Assembly: GCA_964613305.1 (NCBI GenBank)
Contig: CAZTII010000018.1
Location: forward strand, 1-30,159
Source of the DNA: CAZTII01 sp964613305
GTDB lineage: Bacteria; Bacillota_I; Bacilli_A; Erysipelotrichales; Erysipelotrichaceae
DNA: 30,159 bases
Direction: 5' to 3'
A program made the position numbers and the translations under genes. This document shows, in pieces, positions 18,101-25,253 of this stretch. A model generated the notes under the pieces. It saw only the letters and a list, made by a program, of their open reading frames with translations. It had not been told where the DNA came from and made no database searches. Each line of letters starts with the position of its first letter. Positions within the stretch are counted from its first letter, which is position 1.

Positions 18101-18870
18101 TCACGTAATTGTACATAACGATTATATGCTTCTTGAATTTCCGTTTGAAATGATTCTGAATTAATCACAACCGATGTTAATTCCGTCTCAAACGTTGTAT
18201 GACGACAATGATCAGACCAATACGTATCAAGAACTTTAATTTCCGTTTCGGTAGGATTTCTTTTTTCATCATTTTTAAAATAATCTTGAACAAATTTTAA
18301 ATCTAAAAAACTCATTGCTAAAGAATGTTTTTTTAAGAATTGTTCTAATTGTTGATCATCATAAGAAATAAAATCATCATATTTTTCAAGTGGTGTTATT
18401 TCAGAGGAAGTATCTAATGAAAGGATTGAACAGTCTTTTAAACGTGCTTCAATCGGATTTAAAATATAATTAATAACTGTTAAACGATGACTTTCATCTA
18501 ATCCCGATAATACAAGTAATTTACCCGTAGTTACCTTCATGATGGATGATGGATACAATAATTTAGCACATTGAACAGCACTATCAGCACGTTGGTCAAA
18601 TTGACCAGGAAGTGTTTCAATCGCGATATGTAAACCATCCGCCTTTGGATAGTCTTCATATACCTCATCAACAACACGATCAGAAAATATTGTTGATATA
18701 GCTCGTTCCACTTCGTCACTTGCTATATCAAAAATATCATATATATTAAATAGTCTTACTTTATTTAATGGAAGTTTGCAATATTCTTGTAATTCCTTGC
18801 ACAATCCATCAGCTTCGGTTTGAAAACCTACTTTTTTTTCTACAAATAATCGCTTGTTCAACAGTTGCAT
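15172..18870 (-). CDS. purL: Phosphoribosylformylglycinamidine synthase, single-chain long form
   Basis: This enzyme converts FGAR to FGAM with glutamine and ATP. At 1232 residues it is the one-chain form typical of streptococci and clostridia, with the glutaminase fused at the C-terminus instead of separate PurS, PurL and PurQ. Seen in order: an N-terminal PurS-like region, a linker with SDHCRHTTFETEL (the conserved HCRH), HNHPTEIEPFGGASTCIGGAIRD, GGRTGRDGIGGATGSS and a second AIRS-like half with GGKDSMSGTF. The class I glutamine amidotransferase domain starts at VVCIPVFPGTNCEID. It has FPGGFSSGDE, the nucleophile Cys1069 in LGICNGFQ, and LSHGEGK (His, Glu). It starts three bases after purE and ends in a TAATG overlap with purM. 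Confidence 0.97.
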   Translation of the reverse strand: MQLLNKRLFVEKKVGFQTEADGLCKELQEYCKLPLNKVRLFNIYDIFDIASDEVERAISTIFSDRVVDEVYEDYPKADGLHIAIETLPGQFDQRADSAVQCAKLLYPSSIMKVTTGKLLVLSGLDESHRLTVINYILNPIEARLKDCSILSLDTSSEITPLEKYDDFISYDDQQLEQFLKKHSLAMSFLDLKFVQDYFKNDEKRNPTETEIKVLDTYWSDHCRHTTFETELTSVVINSESFQTEIQEAYNRYVQLRDVCNRQEKPITCMDMATINSRYLRKKGMLEHVEISEEINACSVFIDVLVDGNKEKWLLQFKNETHNHPTEIEPFGGASTCIGGAIRDPLSGRSYVYQAMRLSGSATIFTPLHETMEGKLPQKIISQKSAHGNSSYGNQIGLATTFVKELYHPGFIAKHMEVGAVVGAVKAENIRRESPVCGDQIILLGGRTGRDGIGGATGSSKEHTSESMSQCASEVQKGNAPEERKIQRLFRNPECSKLIKKCNDFGAGGVCVAIGELADGLVIHLDKVRLKYEGLNPTEIAISESQERMAVVVDEKDVERFIQLAKKENLEAYQVAEVTDTNRLVMKYNDDVLVDCCRDFINTAGVRQKVDVEIVDSDLNAVIVDKEVTKESIVAMLSDENVACQKGMVEMFDASIGASSVMMPFGGKHQLTPTQASVSKIPVIEKETTTCSILTYGYNSKLCSYSPFTGAMFSVLESMAKVVACGGKISSTYFSFQEYFERLTTKEKWGKVTQSLLGAMMVQDYFNVAAIGGKDSMSGTFHDIHVPPTLISFACSTSEVEHIISPEFKKEGSIISVFLPTIDDRGYPCLDSYKRLFDNVEKGISDKLIQSAYVVEEGGIAASCFKMSFGNDIGFTLKTDLNVLTMMMGAIVVESEKELEGALVIGKTGGNDYRLNDIVLTKEEARHAWLNTMDEIYPRYTMSNHRVQTIHNPTNNRQKSKKCVDEVVVCIPVFPGTNCEIDTKKAFERAGAVCKLVMFTNNSEQDIHDSISALAHQIKNSQILAFPGGFSSGDEPDGSAKFIVNVINNETIKEAIEYLLASDGLILGICNGFQALIKSGLLPFGKIGPSQSTWPTLFHNDIHRHVSTMANLRLSTNNSPWLQDLTCGDIAKVALSHGEGKLIASEEMIQQLIDNNQIAFQYVDDKGNATSDGRYNYNGSMMAIEGLLSPCGRILGKMGHSERFCGDNFINIVGNKQQDIFSSGVNYFKKGDK

Positions 18871-18873
18871 AAC

Positions 18874-19356
18874 TTAATCCAATGTACTTTCTAACACTTT
18901 ATTTTTCATGTCTTCTTTGTATTGAACAATTTTTTGATGCATTTCTTCATCAAATGCACCGATGATTGTAGCTGCTAAAACACCAGCGTTTTTACAACCT
19001 GCTTTACCAATTGCCACTGTTGCGACAGGAACTCCTGCCGGCATTTGAACGATGGATAATAAACTATCAAGTCCATCTAACGTACTCTTCATTGGAATTC
19101 CAATAACTGGAATTGTTGAGCATCCAGCTAAAACTCCAGCTAAATGAGCTGCTCCACCAGCTGCTGCAATCAACACTTTAATTCCTTTGTCGTACGCTTC
19201 TTGAGCAAATGAAATTGCTTCATTTGGTGTACGGTGCGCACTTAGTACTTTAGCTTCATAACCAATACCAAATTCCTCCAACACCTTACATGTTTCTTTT
19301 ACTTCATCCCAATCACTTTTAGAACCCATAACAACCGCTACTTGAATACTTTTCAT
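18874..19356 (-). CDS. purE: N5-carboxyaminoimidazole ribonucleotide mutase (class I PurE)
   Basis: PurE produces CAIR, the substrate for SAICAR synthetase. The 160-residue protein has VVMGSKSDWDEV, VLSAHRTPNEA and AAAGGAAHLAGVLAG, as in class I PurE. Class I enzymes usually work with PurK, which is not in this window. I place the start at the ATG at 19356 because AGGAG lies seven bases before it and the protein then begins MKSIQVAVVMGS. The open frame extends to a GTG at 19404, but that codon lies inside the riboswitch terminator hairpin. It is the first gene of the operon. Its expression is expected to fall when guanine or hypoxanthine is abundant. Confidence 0.95.
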   Translation of the reverse strand: MKSIQVAVVMGSKSDWDEVKETCKVLEEFGIGYEAKVLSAHRTPNEAISFAQEAYDKGIKVLIAAAGGAAHLAGVLAGCSTIPVIGIPMKSTLDGLDSLLSIVQMPAGVPVATVAIGKAGCKNAGVLAATIIGAFDEEMHQKIVQYKEDMKNKVLESTLD

Positions 19357-19379
19357 TGTCATTCTCCTCTTATTTTTCA

Positions 19380-19412
19380 TGAAATACAAAAGATTAGTTC
19401 TCACTAATCTTT
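19380..19412 (-). terminator. Candidate riboswitch-controlled terminator ahead of purE
   Basis: On the minus strand AAAGATTAGT and ACTAATCTTT pair around a GAGA tetraloop and run into a U-rich tail. It lies between the purine aptamer and the purE ribosome binding site, as expected for an expression platform. The tail repeats TTTGTA, the 5' strand of aptamer stem P1, so it could compete for the P1 3' strand. That switching model is inference. Confidence 0.6.
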
Positions 19413-19416
19413 ACAT

Positions 19417-19440
19417 AACAAAAATAGTTCTATTTTTGTT
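19417..19440 (-). repeat. Hairpin between the aptamer and the terminator
   Basis: Perfect 11-base arms AACAAAAATAG and CTATTTTTGTT are separated by two bases. The 5' arm shares three bases with the P1 3' strand, so it may take part in switching. Confidence 0.6.
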
Positions 19441-19505
19441 TGTAGTCTTGCCATTTACGGTAGCAAGGTAGAAACCTGTGGACCAATTACCACGTTTATA
19501 CAAAC
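19438..19505 (-). ncRNA. Purine riboswitch aptamer, guanine/hypoxanthine type
   Basis: On the minus strand, P1 is formed by GTTTGTA and TACAAAC, 68 bases end to end. J1/2 TATAA, J2/3 GTTTCTACC and the L3 core ACCGTAAAT match the purine riboswitch consensus. P3 pairs TTGC with GCAA. The specificity base in J3/1 (GACTA) is C, as in guanine-binding members; adenine members have U there. P2 is slightly imperfect. It precedes the purE operon, so ligand binding should reduce purine synthesis. Confidence 0.92.
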
Positions 19506-19519
19506 TGGTGACCAACAAT

Positions 19520-19548
19520 ATAATACCATAGGTAAACCATTGTTTAAA
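19520..19548 (-). promoter_or_regulatory. Promoter of the riboswitch and purine operon
   Basis: On the minus strand TTTAAA (19543-19548), a 17-base spacer ending in TGG, and TATTAT (19520-19525) form an extended -10 promoter. It starts transcription just before the aptamer and lies about 10 bases after the sortase stop codon. Confidence 0.6.
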
Positions 19549-19557
19549 AGCCTTTTA

Positions 19558-20319
19558 TTACTTTTGAACAATTTCAATAAGCTTTGCATGAATTATCCAC
19601 CGATAAGGACTTACCCCACGTGAACATGTCGATAATGTAATAATTTTGTCGCTGATCAATAAATTTTCATCCGTTTTATACATCGAACTTTCTTTAGTAA
19701 AATCAAGAAACTGTTGAAATTCAACATCATCCGCAAACTTAAGCGTATATGCTTTACTATCATCTTTCGTTTCATAAAATGAGAATATTTTATACAAACG
19801 AATTCCTTGTGGTGTATAAAGTCGAATCACGTTGTTTGTAGTAAAGAAGGTTTCATCGTTATATTTTTCCATGTTATTAAACATTGAACCATCTTTCATC
19901 ATATGGCCATAAATAATCGTATTATAATCACTATAATCAGAAGCGTTACGATAATCTAAGAAGATTGCGCCTCCTTTATATTGTTTACCAACAAAGGTAT
20001 GAGTGACATAATATTGATTGTCTTCTCCTTTTACCGTTGGATAACTAATCACTGTACCTGGCACTTCAATCCATCCCGTATATCCTTCATTGTGGCTTTG
20101 TGATAACTCATGATTTACCGTTAAATACGTATCTTCTGATACTTGCTCAACTACTTCACTATGTAAAAAATCGTATTCAGTTCTTCCCACTTTATAGTCT
20201 TTTTGAATGGCGATAATATTATAGATACTAAATCCCATTAACGCCAACAACAAAACCATCACAATATTTAATAGAGCGTTTATGACACTCTTCTTTAATC
20301 GTCGTTTCTTTTTCATCAT
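19558..20319 (-). CDS. srtB: Class B sortase
   Basis: Sortases cleave a sorting motif and attach proteins to the cell wall or to each other. The 253-residue protein has a basic N-terminus and one membrane anchor (about 12-38). The class B pattern follows: GWIEVPGTVISYP, DNQYYVTHTFVGKQYKGGAIFLDY and IIYGHMMKDGSMFNNMEKY. The catalytic triad is His139 (YGHMM), Cys232 (TLSTCS) and Arg240 (SPYRWIIHAKL). All are present, so it should be active. The ATG overlaps the stop of the preceding gene (TGATG); a TTG one codon earlier is also open. Neither large secreted protein in this window has an obvious sorting signal, so its substrates are unknown. Confidence 0.92.
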   Translation of the reverse strand: MMKKKRRLKKSVINALLNIVMVLLLALMGFSIYNIIAIQKDYKVGRTEYDFLHSEVVEQVSEDTYLTVNHELSQSHNEGYTGWIEVPGTVISYPTVKGEDNQYYVTHTFVGKQYKGGAIFLDYRNASDYSDYNTIIYGHMMKDGSMFNNMEKYNDETFFTTNNVIRLYTPQGIRLYKIFSFYETKDDSKAYTLKFADDVEFQQFLDFTKESSMYKTDENLLISDKIITLSTCSRGVSPYRWIIHAKLIEIVQK

Positions 20320-20810
20320 CAATTTCTCTTCATGCGACGTAATTTTTTCGGTAGTTTTTTACTCATTAATTCTTCTAATTTTTCATAATCTTCTAATGCA
20401 AATTCATATTGAAATTGATCTGCTTTTCCAGTCTTTTTATTTATGCGATTTTTATATTGCGCCACAAATAACACTTTCTTTTTTTCTTTTTGAATATCGT
20501 ATGTTGCGATATCATCATATACAATCATTCCTGATGCATTAAATATTCCTTCTTCCGTCATTCCTTCTCGAAGAAAGGTAAAACAGCCAATGGTTATGGT
20601 CATTAAGATATTTCGTATTAATTCCATCGTATCATGAAAGAAAAATAATACTAAAATGCTGAAAACAAAAATAAACATATACAACATCCGATTTAAATCC
20701 CAAAGACGTGTATAAATAAGTACTTCGTTCTTCATTTTAATTAGACGACGAATTGAATACGCTATAACAAGAACAAATGCTAAAATAAATAAAATATTTT
20801 GAATATCCAC
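20319..20810 (-). CDS. Small membrane protein of unknown function
   Basis: The 163-residue protein has three hydrophobic segments (about residues 5-21, 42-58 and 64-82). A basic cytoplasmic-type C-terminal domain follows, with the pattern IVYDDIATYDIQKEKKKVLF near residues 95-115. The tail is strongly basic (LPKKLRRMKRN). The architecture, two or three helices followed by a small beta-rich domain, resembles PH-like membrane proteins of Firmicutes, but I do not recognise a family with confidence. The start is GTG, two bases after the stop of the LUD-domain gene. Its end overlaps the sortase start, so the three genes are co-translated. Confidence 0.7.
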   Translation of the reverse strand: MDIQNILFILAFVLVIAYSIRRLIKMKNEVLIYTRLWDLNRMLYMFIFVFSILVLFFFHDTMELIRNILMTITIGCFTFLREGMTEEGIFNASGMIVYDDIATYDIQKEKKKVLFVAQYKNRINKKTGKADQFQYEFALEDYEKLEELMSKKLPKKLRRMKRN

Positions 20811-20812
20811 TG

Positions 20813-21445
20813 TTAGTACCCCAAACTTTCTTTTATAAACACAATATGGATTCGATCTTTAACGTGGCTACGAAGTGTTACTGTAACCGTTGAACAAATT
20901 CTTTCTTCACTTTGACAATTACTACATACACCATTACTTACACATGGTGTTTTACGATTTAACCGAATCGCATTACTAGGTGCTGCCATTGTTTTTAAGC
21001 GTTGTTCTGCTTCATCAAGTGATGAAACAATCTTATTATAACCAACGATAACAATGACTTTTTTAGGACCAAACGTTAGGGCGGCAACACGATTGCCATT
21101 ACCGTCAATATTATACAAATAACCATCCATCGTCACTGCGTTACAGCTTGTGATGTACGTATCGCATGTAAATGCATCACGATATATTTTACCAACATCA
21201 TCACAGTGATAACGGTCTAAATACGTAATATCACCTCTATCTTGTAAATAATCAATAACGCCACTTTCAAATAATGTCATCGATCCACCTACTGTTACGG
21301 TTTGGTGTTCACTTATTTGTGCATCTAGTAGTGCTTTTAAGTCACTACAGCTATCTAAAACAGACACTTTAAACCGATTTTTTTCACATTGTTTACTACA
21401 CTTTTCTATTCTTTTATTAATAACTTGTTGTACATTAGTATCCAT
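20813..21445 (-). CDS. LUD-domain (LutC/YkgG-like) protein
   Basis: The 210-residue protein is a single LUD domain. Recognisable parts are VTVGGSMTLFESGVIDYL and TSCNAVTMDGYLYNIDGNGNRVA, a signature of this family. GPKKVIVIVGYNKIV and a Cys cluster (C-x5-C-x2-C-x6-C in PCVSNGVCSNCQSEERIC) follow. LUD proteins include LutB and LutC for lactate oxidation, but lone single-domain members are mostly uncharacterised. No lutA or lutB neighbour is seen. I prefer the ATG at 21445, seven bases after AGGGTG, over the TTG one codon earlier. It is first in an operon with the membrane protein and the sortase. A lactate role is not supported by context. Confidence 0.8.
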   Translation of the reverse strand: MDTNVQQVINKRIEKCSKQCEKNRFKVSVLDSCSDLKALLDAQISEHQTVTVGGSMTLFESGVIDYLQDRGDITYLDRYHCDDVGKIYRDAFTCDTYITSCNAVTMDGYLYNIDGNGNRVAALTFGPKKVIVIVGYNKIVSSLDEAEQRLKTMAAPSNAIRLNRKTPCVSNGVCSNCQSEERICSTVTVTLRSHVKDRIHIVFIKESLGY

Positions 21446-21474
21446 CAATTTTTCACCCTACTTTATTTTACACA

Positions 21475-21480
21475 ATTATA
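21475..21480 (-). promoter_or_regulatory. -10 element of the LUD-sortase operon
   Basis: A perfect TATAAT on the minus strand lies about 30 bases before the LUD gene start and after the clpB terminator. No good -35 is seen. Confidence 0.45.
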
Positions 21481-21495
21481 CAGTTAATTGAAACT

Positions 21496-21525
21496 AAAAA
21501 AGCTTGAATTTTAAGATTCAAGCTT
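21496..21525 (-). terminator. Rho-independent terminator of clpB
   Basis: On the minus strand AAGCTTGAAT and ATTCAAGCTT pair around a six-base loop and run into a T tract. The clpB stop codon is in the loop. Confidence 0.9.
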
Positions 21526-24069
21526 ACATACTAACTCCTTATTTTCTACATCAACAACTACTTTAGTTGTTTCTTTATCAAAACCTTTTAAAATCAATTT
21601 TGCGATCATTGTTTCAATAGTACGTTGAATATAACGTTTCATTGGTCTAGCTCCATAGACAACATCACTTCCTTGTTCAATGACTTTTTCAATACATTGT
21701 TCACTAAATTCAACAGTAACATCTATTTTCTTTAATCGATCGGCAACTTCTTGTAAGAATTTCATCGCAATTTGACGATAAACCTTTTCATTTAAAGCGT
21801 TAAAGATAATGATTTCATCAATTCGATTAACAAATTCTGGTTTAAAACAACGATTCACTTCACTCATCATTTTTTCATTACGAGCACTTACTTCATCAAA
21901 AGCATACGCTGAACCTAAATTGCTTGTCATAATGATTAAGGTGTTTTTAAAATTAACTTCTACACCCTTAGAATCGGTTAATTTACCATCATCTAACAAC
22001 TGTAGTAGTACATTAAATACATCAGGATGAGCCTTTTCAATTTCATCCAACAAGACAATACAATACGGTTTACGACGAACAGCCTCGGTTAATTGTCCAC
22101 CTTCTTCATATCCAACATACCCTGGAGGAGCACCAATTAATCGCGATACACTATGTTTTTCCATGTATTCACTCATATCAATACGTACCATTTTACTCTC
22201 ATCATCGAACAATTGTTCCGCAAGAGCACGTGCAACTTCCGTCTTACCAACACCAGTAGGACCTAAGAATAAGAACGAGCCAATTGGTCGATTGCTATCT
22301 TGAATCTTCGCTTTTGATCTAAAAATGGCATTACATACTAGTTCTAACGCTTCATCTTGTCCTTTAACACGTTGTTGTAAAATATCTTGAAGTGATAATA
22401 ATTTACTTACTTCACTACTCATCAATTTCGTAACATCTATAGAAGTCCATTTTGATACTACTTTCGCAATCATTTCTTCATTTACTTCTTCCATAATTAA
22501 TTCATTTGTTTTATTCGATGTTTTCAAATCAGCAATTTTCTTTTCTAAAGCCGGAATAACATCGTATTTCAATTTAGCGGCATCGTTGTACCGTGTTTCA
22601 TTTTCCGCTTGGGATAAATCCAAACGTGCTTTTTCTACTTGTTCTTTGTATTTTTTAACCGCATCCAATTGTTTCTTTTCTTCTTGCCATTTAGAATATA
22701 AAATATCTTTTTCTTCTTTTAAGGTTTCACATTCTTTAATAATTTCTTTACGACGAGCTTTCGCTTTTTCATCTGTTTCTTTCTTTAGAGCTGTTTCTTC
22801 AATTTCTAGTTGCATTATTTTACGGAATAATTCATCCAATTCACTAGGCATCGAATCCATTTGAACACGAATGGAAGCACAAGCTTCATCAATACAATCA
22901 ATCGCTTTATCGGGAAGATAGCGATCGGTAATATAACGATTACTTAACACACATGAAGCTACAATAGCTTCATCTAAGATAACAACACCATGATGCGATT
23001 CAAAACGATCTTTTAAGCCCCTTAAAATAGAAATTGTATCTTCTACCGTTGGCTCATTTACGACAATCTTTTGAAAACGTCTTTCTAATGCAGCATCTTT
23101 TTCAATGTATTTACGATATTCATCAAATGTTGTGGCACCAATACATTTTAATTCTCCTCTTGCAAGCATCGGTTTTAATAAATTAGCCGCATCCATCGAA
23201 CCTTCTGTTTTTCCTGCGCCAACTAAATTATGAATTTCATCAATAAATAAAACGATATTTCCATCTGCTTCTTTTACTTCTTGTAACACTGCTTTCATTC
23301 TTTCTTCAAATTCACCACGATATTTAGCACCAGCGATTAAAGAACCCATATCAAGTTCAATCAAGCGTTTTTCTTTTAAACCAAAAGGTACATCACCCTT
23401 CATCATACGCCACGCTAAACCTTCTACAATCGCTGTTTTACCAACACCTGGTTCACCAANNNNNNNNNNAGGATTATTTTTAGTTTTACGCGATAAAATT
23501 TGAATAACACGACGAATTTCATCATCTCGACCAATAACCGGATCAATTTTACCGTTTTTCACATCATTAACTAAATCTCGACCGTACTTTTCTAATGCAT
23601 CAACAACATTTTCACTTTGAGCATCATTCATCATTTTACTTCCCTTCCTTTCTTTATATAGTTCTTCTATATTTTTTTTATTTAGTTTAAATCGTTGAAC
23701 AATTTCTTTACTACATTCACTATCACTAAATAAGATAGCCATAAATAAGACAATACTACCTACATAATTCTCTTGAAATTTTTCCGCAAGCTTCATTGCT
23801 TCTTGAATAATACTATTGAATAAATTGCTTGTTTTTATGGAAGAATCGCCACTTACTTTACTTAGTTTATTTAAATGACGTTGAATAATAAGTTCACATT
23901 CTTCCGGTTGAATATTTATTTTTGACATAAAACCAACAACCGCATCATCGCTACACATTGTAAGTAATACATGGTTTTCCGTTAATTGGGCGTGATTATT
24001 ATTTGTCGCTAGTTCAACTGATTTTTGAAGTATATTTTCTAAGCGTTCAGTCATTTTTATTGTATTCAT
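21511..24069 (-). CDS. clpB: ATP-dependent disaggregase ClpB (Hsp100), with an assembly gap
   Basis: ClpB works with DnaK, DnaJ and GrpE, all encoded upstream, to resolubilise aggregated proteins. The 852-codon reading shows the N-terminal Clp repeat domain (about 1-145) and NBD1 with Walker A GEPGVGKT (205-212) and Walker B VLFIDEIH. A charged coiled-coil middle domain (about 400-520) marks ClpB rather than ClpC. NBD2 has FLGPTGVGKTEVA and IVLLDEIEKAHPDVF, and a C-terminal domain follows. Ten Ns fall just before the first Walker A, at residues 201-204. The family has NNPVLIGEPG there, so three residues (seven unknown bases) are expected rather than four. GGAGG lies five bases before the ATG. 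A CIRCE operator lies immediately upstream, so HrcA repression is expected. Confidence 0.95.
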   Translation of the reverse strand: MNTIKMTERLENILQKSVELATNNNHAQLTENHVLLTMCSDDAVVGFMSKINIQPEECELIIQRHLNKLSKVSGDSSIKTSNLFNSIIQEAMKLAEKFQENYVGSIVLFMAILFSDSECSKEIVQRFKLNKKNIEELYKERKGSKMMNDAQSENVVDALEKYGRDLVNDVKNGKIDPVIGRDDEIRRVIQILSRKTKNNPXXXXGEPGVGKTAIVEGLAWRMMKGDVPFGLKEKRLIELDMGSLIAGAKYRGEFEERMKAVLQEVKEADGNIVLFIDEIHNLVGAGKTEGSMDAANLLKPMLARGELKCIGATTFDEYRKYIEKDAALERRFQKIVVNEPTVEDTISILRGLKDRFESHHGVVILDEAIVASCVLSNRYITDRYLPDKAIDCIDEACASIRVQMDSMPSELDELFRKIMQLEIEETALKKETDEKAKARRKEIIKECETLKEEKDILYSKWQEEKKQLDAVKKYKEQVEKARLDLSQAENETRYNDAAKLKYDVIPALEKKIADLKTSNKTNELIMEEVNEEMIAKVVSKWTSIDVTKLMSSEVSKLLSLQDILQQRVKGQDEALELVCNAIFRSKAKIQDSNRPIGSFLFLGPTGVGKTEVARALAEQLFDDESKMVRIDMSEYMEKHSVSRLIGAPPGYVGYEEGGQLTEAVRRKPYCIVLLDEIEKAHPDVFNVLLQLLDDGKLTDSKGVEVNFKNTLIIMTSNLGSAYAFDEVSARNEKMMSEVNRCFKPEFVNRIDEIIIFNALNEKVYRQIAMKFLQEVADRLKKIDVTVEFSEQCIEKVIEQGSDVVYGARPMKRYIQRTIETMIAKLILKGFDKETTKVVVDVENKELVCKLES
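23460..23469. other. Assembly gap of ten Ns inside clpB
   Basis: Exactly ten Ns interrupt clpB just before the NBD1 Walker A motif. The flanking frame is kept, but family conservation predicts seven bases. The run is therefore probably a fixed-length placeholder. Confidence 0.95.
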
Positions 24070-24079
24070 ACACTCCTCC

Positions 24080-24106
24080 TTAGCACTCTATCACTTTAAG
24101 TGCTAA
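24080..24106. promoter_or_regulatory. CIRCE operator (HrcA binding site) of clpB
   Basis: TTAGCACTC, nine bases, then AAGTGCTAA match the CIRCE consensus TTAGCACTC-N9-GAGTGCTAA with one change. It lies directly before the clpB ribosome binding site. Confidence 0.93.
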
Positions 24107-24131
24107 TACAATTTTTTAAGAAAAGGTACAA
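24103..24131 (-). promoter_or_regulatory. Possible clpB promoter
   Basis: On the minus strand TTGTAC (24126-24131), a 17-base spacer and TATTAG (24103-24108) precede the CIRCE, overlapping it by a few bases. Both elements are imperfect, and the -35 lies in the dnaJ terminator stem. Confidence 0.45.
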
Positions 24132-24139
24132 TGTACCTT
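24118..24139 (-). terminator. Probable terminator of the dnaJ operon
   Basis: On the minus strand AAGGTACA and TGTACCTT are separated by one base, followed by TTCTT. The stem begins within the dnaJ stop codon. The U tract is short, so read-through into clpB is possible. Confidence 0.45.
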
Positions 24140-25244
24140 ATTTAAATGCTTTTCTAAATCGAGTAAACACACTATCGTTGCTAGATTTTTGAATATCTTG
24201 TAATTTTGTATATAATTCTTTTTCTTCACGTGATAATTTTTTGGCAACTTCCACTTTAATTTCAACAATTTGGTCGCCTTTTTTATTACCTCTAAATTCA
24301 GGAGCACCTTTTTCACGCATCCTTAACAATGTTCCATCTTGAGTTCCTGGTTGAATCGACAATGCACAATCTCCATACACTGTTGGAACATCAATGACGC
24401 ATCCAAGAGTCGCATCTACCGCTGAAATAGGAACGGTAATATAAATATTATTTCCTTCGCGACGGAAATAGTCATGTTTTTTAACAAAAACTGTTACATA
24501 AAGATCACCATGTGGTGCACCTTTTTCACCACGTTCGCCTTTTTGAGGGAAACGTAATTGTTGTCCAGAGTTAATACCTGGATCAATTGTTACTTCTAAA
24601 TTAATTGTTTTACTTTCATATCCTTTACCACCACAACGATTGCACGCCTTTAAGATACGTTTACCACTTCCACCACAATCAGGACATGTCGCTTGTGATT
24701 GGAAAACACCAAATGGTGTACGTTGTTGGGTTAAAATAGTTCCTTGTCCATTACAACGGGAACAGCTTGTAATATCGCTTTTACTAAAAGCTCCTGTTCC
24801 GCTACAATCAGAACAAGTTTCTTCCATCGGTAGTTTTACTGTTTCCTTTTTACCAAAAATAGAATCAAGGAAATCGATTTTAATCTGCATTTCGCGATCT
24901 GCACCTTTACGAGGTCCTCTAGGACCACGAGAAGAACTTGAAGAAAATCCACCACCAAAGAAAGAATTTAATATATCATCAAAGCCAGCTCCAGAGAATC
25001 CGCCACCAAAGTCTGCGCCATCCATACCAGCATGACCAAATTGATCATAATTCGCTTTCTTTTGCGGATCGCTTAATACTTCGTACGCTTCATTTACTTC
25101 TTTAAATTTTTCTTCCGCATTCGCTTCTTTAGAAACATCGGGATGATATTTCTTTGCCAAACTACGATATGCTTTTTTTATGTCCGCCTCTGAAGCACCT
25201 TTAGAAATACCTAAGACTTCATAATAATCTCTTTTATTACTCAT
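24138..25244 (-). CDS. dnaJ: Chaperone DnaJ (Hsp40)
   Basis: DnaJ delivers substrates to DnaK and stimulates its ATPase. The 368-residue type I protein has a J-domain with the essential HPD (34-36), then a Gly/Phe-rich linker (DFGGGFSGAGFDDI). Four zinc-binding CxxCxGxG motifs follow (CSDCSGTG, CSRCNGQG, CPDCGGSG, CNRCGGKG), then the C-terminal substrate domains and a short tail. All motifs are intact and the length is normal. AAGGAG lies about five bases before the ATG. It starts nine bases after the polysaccharide deacetylase gene, which separates it from dnaK. Confidence 0.97.
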   Translation of the reverse strand: MSNKRDYYEVLGISKGASEADIKKAYRSLAKKYHPDVSKEANAEEKFKEVNEAYEVLSDPQKKANYDQFGHAGMDGADFGGGFSGAGFDDILNSFFGGGFSSSSSRGPRGPRKGADREMQIKIDFLDSIFGKKETVKLPMEETCSDCSGTGAFSKSDITSCSRCNGQGTILTQQRTPFGVFQSQATCPDCGGSGKRILKACNRCGGKGYESKTINLEVTIDPGINSGQQLRFPQKGERGEKGAPHGDLYVTVFVKKHDYFRREGNNIYITVPISAVDATLGCVIDVPTVYGDCALSIQPGTQDGTLLRMREKGAPEFRGNKKGDQIVEIKVEVAKKLSREEKELYTKLQDIQKSSNDSVFTRFRKAFK

Positions 25245-25253
25245 ATGTTCTCC

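Noticed and set aside
18537..18719. Short minus-strand frame overlapping purL
   Set aside because: It is an alternative frame within the intact, well-conserved purL and has no ribosome binding site.
19438..19505. Adenine riboswitch
   Set aside because: The J3/1 specificity base is C (GACTA), and the downstream genes are for de novo purine synthesis, both pointing to the guanine class.
24640..25035. 131-codon plus-strand frame inside dnaJ
   Set aside because: It is the antisense of the Cys- and Gly-rich DnaJ zinc region. Its Pro-rich composition is what antisense of Gly codons gives.
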